This document shows, one piece after another, positions 26,768 to 36,068 of a stretch of 62,120 nt of DNA; positions within the stretch are counted from its first letter, which is position 1; every line of letters starts with the position of its first letter. The notes beneath the pieces were generated by a model. It was not told the DNA's origin. It did no database searches and was given only the letters and a program-made list of their open reading frames with translations. The stretch is from Aureispira sp. CCB-QB1 (GTDB lineage Bacteria > Bacteroidota > Bacteroidia > Chitinophagales > Saprospiraceae). Both the position numbers and the translations under genes were made by a program. The DNA lies in NCBI RefSeq assembly GCF_000724545.1, contig NZ_JHBV01000036.1, forward strand, positions 1 through 62,120, in the 5' to 3' direction.

Positions 26768-29700
26768 ATGAAATACGACTACTATTGTTATGTATTGGTT
26801 ATAGGAAGCCTATTTTTTACTGCTTGTAATCAAGAACAACCTGATATTGATGCGTTATTAAAAGAAAAGAAAGAAACAGCAGCAACACCCATAGAGTACC
26901 TTTTTGAAGAATTGCCAGCTGCTCAAACAGGGATTGATTTTCAGAATACCATTACACAAACTGCTACCATTAATATTTTATCTTGGGAATATCTATTCAA
27001 TGGAGGTGGCGTAGCTGTGGGCGATCTAAACAATGATGGGTTGCCCGATTTAGTATTGACAGGAAATCAAGTAGATAATAGAATTTACCTTAACAAAGGA
27101 GGTTTGAAATTTGAAGATGTTACATCAAAAGCAGAGATCAATGTACAGGATAAACAAGGCAAACCGTCTTGGTATACGGGAGTAACTTTGGCAGATGTCA
27201 ACAATGATGGTTGGTTGGATATTTATATTTGTCGGTCAGGGATGAAAGATTATTATGCCAAACCCGAAAACTTGCTTTTTATTAATCAAGGAGATTTGAC
27301 TTTTTCAGAAGAAGGGCAAAAATATGGGGTTAACGATGCTGCTTATTCAACAGGAGCTACTTTTTTTGATTATGACAAAGATGGAGATTTAGATTTGTAT
27401 GTCAACAATCATTTTGCAGATTTTAATCGAACGACTACTGTGGATAAAGTCCGTAAGAAAATAGAAGAAAATCCCGCCTTATTGGAAGAAAATTCATCGC
27501 ATTTGTATAAAAATGAAAATGGGACGTATCGAGATGTAACGGCTGAATTGGGGATGCTGAAATATGACTATGGTCTAGGAGTTGTAGCGGCAGATGTTAA
27601 TAATGATGGTTGGACAGATTTGTATGTTTCTAACGATTATACACAACCTAATGTCCTGTGGATTAATAATCAAGACGGAACATTTACGGATAAAATTAAG
27701 GAACAAATGGGACACGTAGCCTATTTTTCAATGGGCTGTGATATTAATGATTTTAACAATGATGGTTTGCCTGATATTGTGGCGGTTGATATGGCAGCCA
27801 AGGATCATGTAATGGCAAAAACTTCAATGGCTTCCATGCAACCTGCTTCGTTTAGAAAGCTGACAGAGTTATATGGTTATGTACCACAATATATGTACAA
27901 CGAATTGCAATTGAATAATGGCAATGGGCAATTTTCGGAGATTGCCAATATGGCGGGAACCGCAAAAACAGAATGGAGCTGGGCACCTTTGTTTGCAGAT
28001 TTTGACAATGATGGTCTAAAGGATCTCATCATTACCAATGGTTATAAACAAAATGCCTTGGACAATGATTTTAGAATGAAGTTAAGGAATCGAAAAATAG
28101 AGTTAAGAGGGCAGCCTATTCCTGAGGCAGAACGTATGAAATGGATTCAACAAATTCCAACATACAAAGCCAAAAATCATTACCTCAGAAATACTGGAGC
28201 ACTTCAATTTGAGGACATGCGAAATACTTGGATTCAGTCTACGGCTAATTTATCGAATGGAACAGCTTATGCAGATTTGGACCAAGATGGTGACTTAGAT
28301 TTGGTGACCAACAACATAGATGCACCTGCTTCTATCATCGAAAACAAAACAAAAAATAATGCTTATCTGCAAGTCGTTCTCAAAAGCAAGGAAAACAACT
28401 TTGCGGCTTTGCTAAATGCTAAAGTAATTGGTTTTAAAGGCGAAGAAGTGTTTTATCAAGAGTTGACCTTAACAAGAGGTTTTCAGTCTTCTGTAGAGCC
28501 TTTGTTGCATTTTGGATTGGGAACTGTTCAAACACTAGATCGACTAGTGGTTCAATGGCAAAATGGCAAACAGCAAACACTGAAGGCAGTTGCTGCCAAT
28601 CAACGTTTGGAGGTGTATTGGGAAGATGCAACGGAGTCTGTTGCGCCATTAATTAAAACAGAAGAATTAACCAACCAAGCCAAGCAATTGGGAATTAATT
28701 TTACCTATAAAAAAAGTAGGTTTAATGACTTTGAGAAAGAAATTTTACTCCCTCACAAAATGTCTACCTTAGGAGGTGCTATTGCGGTTGGTGATGTTAC
28801 AGGTGATGGCTTGGCAGATGTTTATATGGGTGGCAATCAAAATCAAGCAGGTCAATTGTTTGTTCAAAAAACTAATGCCACGTTTACTCCCAAAAGCATA
28901 AAGGCTTTTAACCAAGATAAATCCTTTGAAGATTTGGGCGCATTGTTTTTTGATGCTGACGGCGATAAGGATTTGGATTTGTATGTTGCTAGTGGTGGTG
29001 GTGGTGAAATTGCAGATCAACCAATGTTGTTACAAGATCGTTTGTATTTGAATGAGAATGGAAATTTTGTGCGTCAAAATAATTTTCCAGCGATTGAGTC
29101 TAGTACCCAAGCGATTGAAGCATTTGATTACGATCAAGATGGAGATTTGGATTTGTTTGTAGGAGGTCGGAATGAACCAGGTCGTTATCCCAAAGCGCCT
29201 AAGTCTTACTTTTTAGTGAATGATGGAAAGGGAAATTTTGAAGATCAAATTGGTTCTATTGCAAATGCTCTAGAGTATGTTGGTTTGGTAACAGATGTAT
29301 TAAGTATTGATTTTAATGAAGATGGTGCCTTGGATTTGGTGGTTTGTGGAGAGTGGTTTTCTGTTTCCTTTTATGAGCAAGTCAATGGTCGATTTCAGAA
29401 TGTAACGGCAAAAATAGCAGACCCTCTGAAAATGGGATGGTGGCAATCTCTAATGGCTTATGATTATGACCAAGATGGAGATTTAGATATTGTTGCAGGC
29501 AATTTAGGAACGAATAATAAATTTCATCCATCCACCCATCAGCCCATGAAAGTATATTTTAGAGATTTTGATCGAAATGGGACAGAGGATATTTATTTAA
29601 GTCTTAATAAAGAAGGCAAGGAACTTCCTGTTCGAGGACGAGAATGTAGTTCGCAACAAATGCCTTTTATTGCTAAGAAATACCCTACTTATGGGCAGTT

Positions 29701-30139
29701 TGCACAGGCAGAGGTGGGAGATATTTTAGGCGTAACGAACATTGATAGTTCTTTGGTGTACGAAGCTAGGACGTTTGAGCATACTATTTTTATTAATGAG
29801 CAGCAACAATTTAAGAAAACCATACATTTGCCTGCTGCTGCTCAAGTTTCTTTGTTGAGGAGTATGGTGTTGTGGGATTGGGATAAAGATGGTCAGAGTG
29901 ACTTGTTAGGGGTTGGAAATTGGAAAGATACAGAAGTGGAAACGGTTGCTTACGATGCTGGTATTGGAACGGTTTTGTTGGCAAAAAATAAGGCTTTGTA
30001 TCCTTTACCTGCCAAGGAATCTGGGTGGCGAGTCAAAGGAGAGGCAAGAGCTATTGAATTGCTTCCTTTAGCAAATGGAAAAACAGCGGCTTTAATTAGT
30101 AAGTATGGAGAAGGAGTAGAAGCTTATATATTACCATAA
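26768..30139 (+). CDS. FG-GAP/VCBS and ASPIC-domain lipoprotein (CRTAC1-like)
   Basis: An approximately 1123-residue lipoprotein. The start at 26768 is chosen because [11 protein letters not shown] leads into a lipobox FTAC with Cys20; an upstream in-frame start at 26720 would spoil it. The body has many FG-GAP/VCBS beta-propeller blades with calcium-binding loops of the form DxNxDGxxD ([48 protein letters not shown]). In the middle, around residues 540-620, is an ASPIC/UnbV-like segment ([18 protein letters not shown]). A second propeller follows. Such CRTAC1-like proteins are frequent in Saprospirales and Cytophagales; the role is unproven. It heads a probable operon with the hydrolase 10 bp downstream. 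Confidence 0.92.
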   Translation: MKYDYYCYVLVIGSLFFTACNQEQPDIDALLKEKKETAATPIEYLFEELPAAQTGIDFQNTITQTATINILSWEYLFNGGGVAVGDLNNDGLPDLVLTGNQVDNRIYLNKGGLKFEDVTSKAEINVQDKQGKPSWYTGVTLADVNNDGWLDIYICRSGMKDYYAKPENLLFINQGDLTFSEEGQKYGVNDAAYSTGATFFDYDKDGDLDLYVNNHFADFNRTTTVDKVRKKIEENPALLEENSSHLYKNENGTYRDVTAELGMLKYDYGLGVVAADVNNDGWTDLYVSNDYTQPNVLWINNQDGTFTDKIKEQMGHVAYFSMGCDINDFNNDGLPDIVAVDMAAKDHVMAKTSMASMQPASFRKLTELYGYVPQYMYNELQLNNGNGQFSEIANMAGTAKTEWSWAPLFADFDNDGLKDLIITNGYKQNALDNDFRMKLRNRKIELRGQPIPEAERMKWIQQIPTYKAKNHYLRNTGALQFEDMRNTWIQSTANLSNGTAYADLDQDGDLDLVTNNIDAPASIIENKTKNNAYLQVVLKSKENNFAALLNAKVIGFKGEEVFYQELTLTRGFQSSVEPLLHFGLGTVQTLDRLVVQWQNGKQQTLKAVAANQRLEVYWEDATESVAPLIKTEELTNQAKQLGINFTYKKSRFNDFEKEILLPHKMSTLGGAIAVGDVTGDGLADVYMGGNQNQAGQLFVQKTNATFTPKSIKAFNQDKSFEDLGALFFDADGDKDLDLYVASGGGGEIADQPMLLQDRLYLNENGNFVRQNNFPAIESSTQAIEAFDYDQDGDLDLFVGGRNEPGRYPKAPKSYFLVNDGKGNFEDQIGSIANALEYVGLVTDVLSIDFNEDGALDLVVCGEWFSVSFYEQVNGRFQNVTAKIADPLKMGWWQSLMAYDYDQDGDLDIVAGNLGTNNKFHPSTHQPMKVYFRDFDRNGTEDIYLSLNKEGKELPVRGRECSSQQMPFIAKKYPTYGQFAQAEVGDILGVTNIDSSLVYEARTFEHTIFINEQQQFKKTIHLPAAAQVSLLRSMVLWDWDKDGQSDLLGVGNWKDTEVETVAYDAGIGTVLLAKNKALYPLPAKESGWRVKGEARAIELLPLANGKTAALISKYGEGVEAYILP

Positions 30140-30149
30140 ATAAAAAATT

Positions 30150-31085
30150 ATGAGTGATTTAATTAGAAAAAGAACTTCGTCATTTAAAAATCCTAAAGAG
30201 GGAAAAGAGAGAATAGAAGGTTGGGTGGCGAAAATGGAAGCATCGAATGGTCGTCCTTATGCTAAAATTTCTGTAGAAACAGAGTTAGGGCAAACGCAGG
30301 TTTATGGCCTTAATTTGGATGAGAATTATACAGAAAGTATCGTGATTTTTCCTGGATTTAGAACCAGTGCGCTCTTTTGGGACTTTGACAATGGTTTAGA
30401 CTTATTAAAACGTGAAGCTTTAAAAATTTATCTGATAGAAACCAACGGGCAACCTAATCTGAGTGCTGGACATACACCAGATATTAAAGGAAATGGCTAT
30501 GGAATTTGGGCAAATAAAGTACTAGAACAACTTGGTATAGAGCGCACCTATATTGCTGGAGCTTCGTTTGGAGGTTTGGTATGTATGAAATTGGCGATAA
30601 CCAATCCTGAGAAGATAAAGGCAGCTTTTTTATTAAATGCGGGCTGTTTTAGAATGATATCGTTAGGTTTTAAAAATCTATATTATAACTTGCTACCAAT
30701 TTTGTTTCCTAGCAAAAAAAATATGGACCTATTTTTTGAGCAAATTGTTTTTTGCGGTGACCATCATTGTTTGTCTTCAAACTCGAAAGATTTAATTATG
30801 GATTATATGCATTATGTGATTCAATTTTATCAAGATAAAACCCAAAAACCATATCCAATGGGAGCAGAGTTGCGGATTGTTGATACGCCTGTGCATCTTT
30901 TGTTTGGTGCCAATGACTATCTATTGCCTTATGAAAAATCGATGGCAAATGCTCAACGTTATCTAAAAAATATTCAGTCTATTAAGGTGTTTCCCAATGT
31001 AGGGCATGGCATTGAGACGTATCAACCAGCAATAGAGTATATAAAATTGCAGATTAATAAATCAACAATGCAGCCACTTAGCTAA
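30150..31085 (+). CDS. Alpha/beta hydrolase
   Basis: A 311-residue alpha/beta-hydrolase-fold protein without signal peptide. The nucleophile elbow is GASFGG (Ser in YIAGASFGGLV), the acid is likely Asp in LLFGANDYLLP, and the histidine is in NVGHGIE, giving a complete Ser-Asp-His triad. The strand before the oxyanion site reads IVIFPGFRTSALFWDF. No cap feature allows a substrate to be named; esterase or lipase-like activity is possible. It begins 10 bp after the FG-GAP lipoprotein and 12 bp before the next gene, so it is co-transcribed with both. Confidence 0.88.
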   Translation: MSDLIRKRTSSFKNPKEGKERIEGWVAKMEASNGRPYAKISVETELGQTQVYGLNLDENYTESIVIFPGFRTSALFWDFDNGLDLLKREALKIYLIETNGQPNLSAGHTPDIKGNGYGIWANKVLEQLGIERTYIAGASFGGLVCMKLAITNPEKIKAAFLLNAGCFRMISLGFKNLYYNLLPILFPSKKNMDLFFEQIVFCGDHHCLSSNSKDLIMDYMHYVIQFYQDKTQKPYPMGAELRIVDTPVHLLFGANDYLLPYEKSMANAQRYLKNIQSIKVFPNVGHGIETYQPAIEYIKLQINKSTMQPLS

Positions 31086-31097
31086 TGTTTATAAACC

Positions 31098-31541
31098 ATG
31101 GATATACTAGATGATTATAGAAGTTCTGAAAAAGAAAAACTCAAAGGTTTTGTACCTTATGTTAATTTAAGCAAGGATGAAATTGCAGATGTAATTGCTT
31201 TACTGGAAGAGGGAGGGGTGGAATTTAAACTTCAAAAAATAATGGGTTCTACCAACAATACCTTTATTGTACCATTAGCATCTACAGAATTAGACCGAAC
31301 AAGCGCACTAATTTACATCAAAGAAGCGGACAAATTAACAGTGGATGTGATTTTAGATGCTTACTATATGGGAGCGGGTAAACGGCATTTGGATGCATCA
31401 GAAGCCAAAGCAAAAGAATCCCTTCAGTTGAATACAGAAAAAGAGAAACGTGGAAAATGGTTGTTCATCAATGCCGCTATTTTTTTTCTAATCATGTTGG
31501 TTTGGATTTTATTCAAACTTTATGAAATGGGGGTATTCTAA
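31098..31541 (+). CDS. Small membrane-anchored protein, DUF2007-like?
   Basis: A 147-residue protein. Residues about 15-95 form a small alpha/beta region (EIADVIALLEEGGVEFKLQ, NTFIVPLASTELDRTSALIYI) that resembles the putative signal-transducing DUF2007 fold, though the match is weak by eye. A charged stretch (EAKAKESLQLNTEKEKRGK) leads to one C-terminal membrane helix (about 122-141, FINAAIFFLIMLVWILF), so the domain faces the cytoplasm on a tail anchor. It lies 12 bp after the hydrolase gene and 33 bp before the DUF1415 gene. Function unknown. Confidence 0.75.
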   Translation: MDILDDYRSSEKEKLKGFVPYVNLSKDEIADVIALLEEGGVEFKLQKIMGSTNNTFIVPLASTELDRTSALIYIKEADKLTVDVILDAYYMGAGKRHLDASEAKAKESLQLNTEKEKRGKWLFINAAIFFLIMLVWILFKLYEMGVF

Positions 31542-31574
31542 AAAAAAGTATGTTTTTAAAGCAAATAGCATCAT

Positions 31575-32129
31575 ATGACAAATTATACAGAAGAAGAAAT
31601 TGTTCAGCAAACCAAAAATTGGGTTGCTAAGGTGGTTGTAGGTTTGAATTTTTGTCCTTTTGCCAAGCGAGAGGTCTTGAGGGATAGTATCCGATACCAT
31701 GTTTCGAATAAAGACAGTTTAGAAGAAGTTTTAGAGGAATTGGTGAGAGAGTTGAACTACTTGGATAAGAACGTTACTACTGAGACGACCTTACTAATTT
31801 ATCCTAAATTATTTGAAGATTTTGAATCCTACTTGGATTTAGTAGACATGGGACAATCCTTTTTGAATCAGTTGAATTATGAAGGGATTTATCAACTGGC
31901 TAGTTTTCATCCACAATATCAATTTTGGGGGACAACACTGGACGATGCTTCTAATTATACGAACCGCTCTCCTTATCCAACGTTGCATATCATTCGAGAA
32001 GAAAGCATCGAAAGAGCCTTAGAGCATTACGAAGCGCCAGAAGAAATTCCCGAACGGAATATTCAAGTAGCAGAAGAAATGGGAGCAAAAGTATTGCAGC
32101 AGTTGCTGTTGGATTGTTACCAATTATAA
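31575..32129 (+). CDS. DUF1415 family protein
   Basis: A 184-residue protein that fits DUF1415: an N-terminal TKNWVAKVVVGLNFCPFAKRE, a middle TLLIYPKLFEDFESYLDLVD, and the family's LASFHPQYQFWGT with DDASNYTNRSPYPTLHIIRE. The Cys, His and Asn-rich pattern in these blocks suggests a metal or substrate site, but no activity is established. No export signal is seen. It is the last gene of the probable operon that begins with the FG-GAP lipoprotein, 33 bp after the preceding gene. Confidence 0.88.
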   Translation: MTNYTEEEIVQQTKNWVAKVVVGLNFCPFAKREVLRDSIRYHVSNKDSLEEVLEELVRELNYLDKNVTTETTLLIYPKLFEDFESYLDLVDMGQSFLNQLNYEGIYQLASFHPQYQFWGTTLDDASNYTNRSPYPTLHIIREESIERALEHYEAPEEIPERNIQVAEEMGAKVLQQLLLDCYQL

Positions 32130-32292
32130 TCTTGTCAAGGGGGAGTGTTATTGGCTAGAGGTATAACGCTAGTGATAAATTTTCAAAAATCAATTTTTTG
32201 ACAACCAAAACTGCCTTCTTCTTGTTGGGGAGGTGAAATGAAAATAATGTAGCACTACAGCTAAGGATTATTATACAAATTTATAACAAACA

Positions 32293-33882
32293 ATGAACAT
32301 TACAACCTTTGATTTTAAGAATATTCCTCAGTTTTCGGATACAGATAAAGCATATACGTTAGGGGACAAAAATCTTCGACCATTTTATAAGTACGATGTT
32401 ACTTTGGAAGCATTTGAAGATGTCATAAAGAACAAGAAATTTGAAGCAGAACAACGCAATGTTTTGGTTAAGGAATTAGAGATGCAGTATGAAGATGTGG
32501 AAGCTAGTGAAGCGACTTTACAGAATATACAGAGGCTAAAAGCTGCCAATTGTTATACGGTTGTTACCGCACACCAACCCAACTTATTTACAGGTCCCTT
32601 GTATAGTATTTATAAGATAATTAGTACGATTAACTTAGCAGAGAAGCTTGCCAAAAAGTATCCTAAACAGCAATTTGTACCCATTTTTTGGACAGGAGGA
32701 GAAGACCATGATTTTGAAGAAGTCAATCATTTGAATTTGTTTGGAAATCGTTTGATTTGGGAAGACGAACAAGGCGGTCCAGTAGGAAAATATTCGGTTG
32801 ATTCTTTGCGGACAGTTTTGGATCAGACGAAAGAAATTTTAGGAGACGGAGCATATGCAAAGGAAGTAGCCAATAAGCTAGAAGCGTTTTATGGCAACGC
32901 AACACAATATAGCGAGGCGGTAAAGCATTTCTTAAATTGGATTTTTGGGGCGTATGGTTTGGTCATTGTCAATGCCAATACAGCAGGATTCAAACGTCAG
33001 ATGATCCCCTTATTCAAAGATGAACTACTACACCAACCTTCCAAACCAATTATAGAACAAACCATTCAAGATTTGGAGGCAGCGGGTTATCAACAACAAG
33101 CCTATGCCCGAGAAATCAACTTATTTTACCTTTCTCCCAACAAACGTAGCCGAATTGTCAAACAAGGCGATAGTTACGAGGTATTGGATACGGACATTCG
33201 TTTTTCGGAGGCAGAAATATTAAAAACATTAAAAGAGCACCCTGAAAACTTTAGCCCCAATGTTGTTTTGCGACCGTTGTTTCAGGAATCTATATTGCCT
33301 AATTTAGCCTATATTGGAGGAGGGGGCGAAATTGCTTATTGGTTAGAGCGTAAGACACAGTTTGAGCATTATCAAGTGCCTTTCCCAATGTTGATTCGTC
33401 GTTGTTCTGTCTTATGGATTCCGAAAGGTATGACAAAGCTCATGTCAAAACTAAATATCCAAGTAGAGCAATTGTTTGAGGATACCCACCATTTGTTAAA
33501 GCAATATGTACTAGACCATACAGAGGAAGAATTATCCTTGCAAGAAGAGTTGGAATCTTTGAATAAAGTTTTTGAATGTATTTTGACCAAAGCAAAACGG
33601 GTAGACCCTGCGTTAGAACCAGGTGTTTTGGGGCAGCAGGTTCAGATGCAAAAGGCAGTCGAAAATTTGGAGCAGCGTTTGATTCGTGCAGAAAAGAAAA
33701 AGAATGAAACGAGTATGCAGCGCATTCAAAAATTAAAAGATAATTTGTTCCCTAAGAATGGTTTACAAGAACGATACGATAACTTTTTGGCTTTTTACAG
33801 TCGATATGGTCGTACTTTTTTAGATACTTTAAAGGCAAATTTGGACGTATTGGACAAAAAGTTTGTCGTAATTGAAGACTAA
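32293..33882 (+). CDS. bshC: Bacillithiol biosynthesis cysteine-adding enzyme
   Basis: A 529-residue protein of usual BshC length. BshC catalyses the last step of bacillithiol synthesis, adding cysteine to GlcN-malate. Recognisable are the N-terminal nucleotide-binding region with TAHQPNLFTGPLYSIYK, then VPIFWTGGEDHDFEEVNH, the NVVLRPLFQESILPNLAYIGG segment and a C-terminal coiled coil (about 395-500). The companion genes bshA and bshB are not in the window, which is usual. Bacillithiol occurs in part of the Bacteroidota as well as Firmicutes. It lies 163 bp after the DUF1415 gene and is probably transcribed separately. Confidence 0.95.
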   Translation: MNITTFDFKNIPQFSDTDKAYTLGDKNLRPFYKYDVTLEAFEDVIKNKKFEAEQRNVLVKELEMQYEDVEASEATLQNIQRLKAANCYTVVTAHQPNLFTGPLYSIYKIISTINLAEKLAKKYPKQQFVPIFWTGGEDHDFEEVNHLNLFGNRLIWEDEQGGPVGKYSVDSLRTVLDQTKEILGDGAYAKEVANKLEAFYGNATQYSEAVKHFLNWIFGAYGLVIVNANTAGFKRQMIPLFKDELLHQPSKPIIEQTIQDLEAAGYQQQAYAREINLFYLSPNKRSRIVKQGDSYEVLDTDIRFSEAEILKTLKEHPENFSPNVVLRPLFQESILPNLAYIGGGGEIAYWLERKTQFEHYQVPFPMLIRRCSVLWIPKGMTKLMSKLNIQVEQLFEDTHHLLKQYVLDHTEEELSLQEELESLNKVFECILTKAKRVDPALEPGVLGQQVQMQKAVENLEQRLIRAEKKKNETSMQRIQKLKDNLFPKNGLQERYDNFLAFYSRYGRTFLDTLKANLDVLDKKFVVIED

Positions 33883-34033
33883 TAAGCACCTGTTTTGGCA
33901 ATGCTCAAAATATTAACGTTATTTATGGCACAGTTTTCTTAGTAGTTAAGAATTAAAAGCTAACCTGTTTTACTTAATAAGCAATTAGCAATCAATTTCT
34001 TGATTTTAAAAACATAATAATCCTGAACGGAAT

Positions 34034-34987
34034 ATGATGATAGGCTCGAACAAATATTGTGGCATTTTTTTTAGTATTTTAATAATGGTTATAGGGGGGC
34101 AAGTACAGGCGCAAAAATTGCGATTCAATGGACATTATCCTTTGGCAACACCCAAAAAAGGATCAGAGTCCCAAGCAAAGGCAGAGTACGAAAAAACGGT
34201 TACGGCAATGCTAGGTGGCGTACGGTTGATGGCGTTGAATACAACACCTACCAAAAGGGAAGATCCCGAGGCATTTACGAAAGATGATTATAAAGCAATC
34301 GTGGCAGAAATGGGAACTTATGCGACAGAACTGTGTGAGGCATTAAAAACAGATTATGCTAATGATTTGAAGAAAATTGAAAAATCCATCAAGTCCAATA
34401 AGTTTTCTAGCGCTATATCTAGTTTGGAAAAAATTGGTGCTCAGTCTACAGAAGATGCAGAGACTATCTTTTTTATTTGGAAGGAATATTTGGAGGATAA
34501 GAAAAAGGAAGCACCTTGGACGAATCCTGACAACATTCAAATTACACGGGTGTATCGTGCTATGTTGACGTATGTCAGCAAAAATTATGAACGTCCTTTT
34601 GGAGCACAAGCAGAACAAGGGGCTATTATTGCCGATGCTGCTCAAGCACTTAGCAACTGTATGGAAAACCCAACTGAGTTGGCTTGGAAGGGAGAGTCCA
34701 AAATGAATATGAAAAAGGAGGATGAATTGAGACGTTTGGCTAGTAATGTGTCGTATTATAATTGGAGGTTGCACGACCCTGTTAGTGGGAAGCGTTCTGC
34801 ACACATTGACCCAGAGGTAGTTGATCACTTGCAGCAAGCTTTGTTTGATGTGGTACGAACAACGATTCAAGAAAAAGATCGATGGAATAATGATCCCTCA
34901 CATGGAGCTAATTTATTGCGTTTATTTGAAGATACTAGACGTAGTGGTTGGACTGTGAACGGAGATCGAGCTAAAAAGAGCAAGTAG
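34034..34987 (+). CDS. Exported protein of unknown function
   Basis: A 317-residue exported protein with a signal peptide to about residue 28 (IMVIGGQVQAQ). The mature part is mostly helical. It has no motif I recognise; there are two Cys (in ATELCEAL and ALSNCMEN) and a conserved-looking WTNPDNIQITRVYRAML stretch. The C-terminus holds SYYNWRLHDPVSGKRSAHIDPE. There is no membrane segment or sorting domain. It stands alone, 150 bp after bshC and 410 bp before the next gene, with a possible terminator far downstream (35311-35355). Confidence 0.75.
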   Translation: MMIGSNKYCGIFFSILIMVIGGQVQAQKLRFNGHYPLATPKKGSESQAKAEYEKTVTAMLGGVRLMALNTTPTKREDPEAFTKDDYKAIVAEMGTYATELCEALKTDYANDLKKIEKSIKSNKFSSAISSLEKIGAQSTEDAETIFFIWKEYLEDKKKEAPWTNPDNIQITRVYRAMLTYVSKNYERPFGAQAEQGAIIADAAQALSNCMENPTELAWKGESKMNMKKEDELRRLASNVSYYNWRLHDPVSGKRSAHIDPEVVDHLQQALFDVVRTTIQEKDRWNNDPSHGANLLRLFEDTRRSGWTVNGDRAKKSK

Positions 34988-35015
34988 TTTGTTTCGTCAT
35001 TAATTTTAAAGTTCA

Positions 35016-35095
35016 ATAGTTCGTTGAAACCACGCAGTAGCAGCGAACCGAGCTATGCGAGCTCACGACCGTAGGGAGTAACAAAGCTAACTAAA
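35016..35095. repeat. Dispersed intergenic repeat, copy 2
   Basis: It contains the 30-bp core at 35057-35086 that matches 23014-23043 at 29 of 30 positions. The leading words AGTTCGTTGAAA and AGTAGCAGCGAACC recur, in part, near 39931, 40030 and 55748. The block ends against the palindrome at 35097. Confidence 0.75.
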
Positions 35096-35096
35096 A

Positions 35097-35147
35097 GCGC
35101 AGCGCTCACGAAGTAAACTTTATTAGTTTACTTCGTGAGTGCTGCGC
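35097..35147. repeat. Long palindrome, 23-bp arms
   Basis: GCGCAGCGCTCACGAAGTA plus AACT (35097-35119) pairs with 35125-35147 with a single mismatch (a possible G-T pair) over a five-base TTATT loop. The arms use the same words (CTCACGAAG, GCGCAGC) as the dispersed intergenic repeats. There is no T-tract, so it is more like a repetitive palindromic element than a terminator. Confidence 0.85.
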
Positions 35148-35210
35148 AGTTGATAATTAACAAGTTGTAGATTTATTACGTTTTATGCTAAAATTTTGAT
35201 TATTAGACCA

Positions 35211-35242
35211 ATATAAATGTGCTTTTTTGTCTTTTTTGGTAA
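35211..35242. repeat. T-rich repeat shared with 39946-39976
   Basis: ATATAAATGTGCTTTTTTGT followed by CTTTTTTGGTAA matches 39946-39976 with two substitutions and one T indel. In both places it is followed within about 15 bp by ACTAAGC and then by a fragment of the dispersed repeat, so it seems to be part of a longer composite element. Confidence 0.65.
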
Positions 35243-35310
35243 AAAAGTAAACAACTAAGCGATAGCGATCTCATGAGCGTAGCGAACTAATCAACGAACT
35301 ACTAAAAGTT

Positions 35311-35355
35311 AATACCCGATTGTTTTTTTACCTAAAAAATAATCGGGTATTTTTT
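35311..35355 (+). terminator. Terminator-like hairpin
   Basis: AATACCCGATT (35311-35321) pairs perfectly with AATCGGGTATT (35341-35351) over a 19-base T/A loop, followed by TTTT. It lies 320 bp past the exported protein gene and 45 bp before the broken hydrolase. It may end read-through from upstream. Confidence 0.7.
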
Positions 35356-35400
35356 AATACGACAGTGGTTTTCTGTAAAATATGCTAAAATGGTATTTTG

Positions 35401-36045
35401 ATGAAAAAGGTTTATTGTATTAGTGGTTTGGGAGCTGATAAACGGGTTTTTGCAGCATTAAAGCTACCCGAAATAGAACTTGTACACATAGCTTGGCTAA
35501 GCCCTTCCATTGATGATACAATGGGAAGCTATGCTAAAAAGTTATTGCCTCAAATTGATACAAGTACTTCCGTAACAATTTTGGGGCTTTCCTTTGGTGG
35601 TATGCTGGCGGTAGAACTGGGACATTGGATTGAGAATAGCTAAATTATAGTATTGTCTAGTGCTGTAACAGCATCGGCTATCCCACTTCGTTATCGATTG
35701 TTAGGTCAATGGAAGATACCCGACAAAATTCCTTTCTCTATTCTACAAAAGACCAATGCCTTGACGTATTATTTTTTTTGTATAAAAACCAAGCAATACC
35801 AAGTCTTGCTAAACAATATTTTACAGGACACGGAGGAACATTTCTTTAGATGGGCTGTTCAAGCAATTGTAAACTGGAAAAATGAAAAAGTGCCCTTAGA
35901 TTTGATTCAAATACATGGTACAAACGACAAAATTTTGCCTTTGGTGAAAACGCCAAGTCTTATTTTGGTCAAAGGAGGGGGACACTTTATGATCTTGGAG
36001 CAAGCCGATCAAGTAGCTCAAATTTTGAATGATATATTACACTGA
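35401..36045 (+). pseudogene. Alpha/beta hydrolase interrupted by one in-frame stop
   Basis: Two open parts in the same frame together make an approximately 214-residue alpha/beta-hydrolase-like protein. The first part (ATG at 35401 to 35640) has the N-terminal VYCISGLGADKRVF and the nucleophile elbow LGLSFGGMLAVEL. A TAA at 35641-35643 then interrupts, and the frame goes on with IIVLSSAV, exactly the strand expected next. The second part has IHGTNDKILPL (acid) and GGGHFMIL (histidine). There is no frameshift or deletion, so a single change such as AAA to TAA would explain it. It may be a recent pseudogene, a sequencing error, or a read-through. It is convergent with the VWA-like gene 23 bp away. 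Confidence 0.85.
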
Positions 36046-36068
36046 GAAATAGGTTGTTTAAGAAGCAC

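Larger units (their letters stand above)
34988..35400. other. Intergenic region with repeats and hairpins
   Basis: A 413-bp region without a gene. It contains the dispersed repeat copy 2 (35016-35095), a long palindrome (35097-35147), a T-rich repeat shared with 39946-39976 (35211-35242), a further repeat fragment (35255-35300) and a terminator-like hairpin (35311-35355). Confidence 0.7.

Noticed and set aside
34343-34870. A 175-codon minus-strand open frame inside the exported protein gene at 34034
   Set aside because: It is antisense to a gene with a clear signal peptide and ordinary codon use; composition is unlike a real protein.
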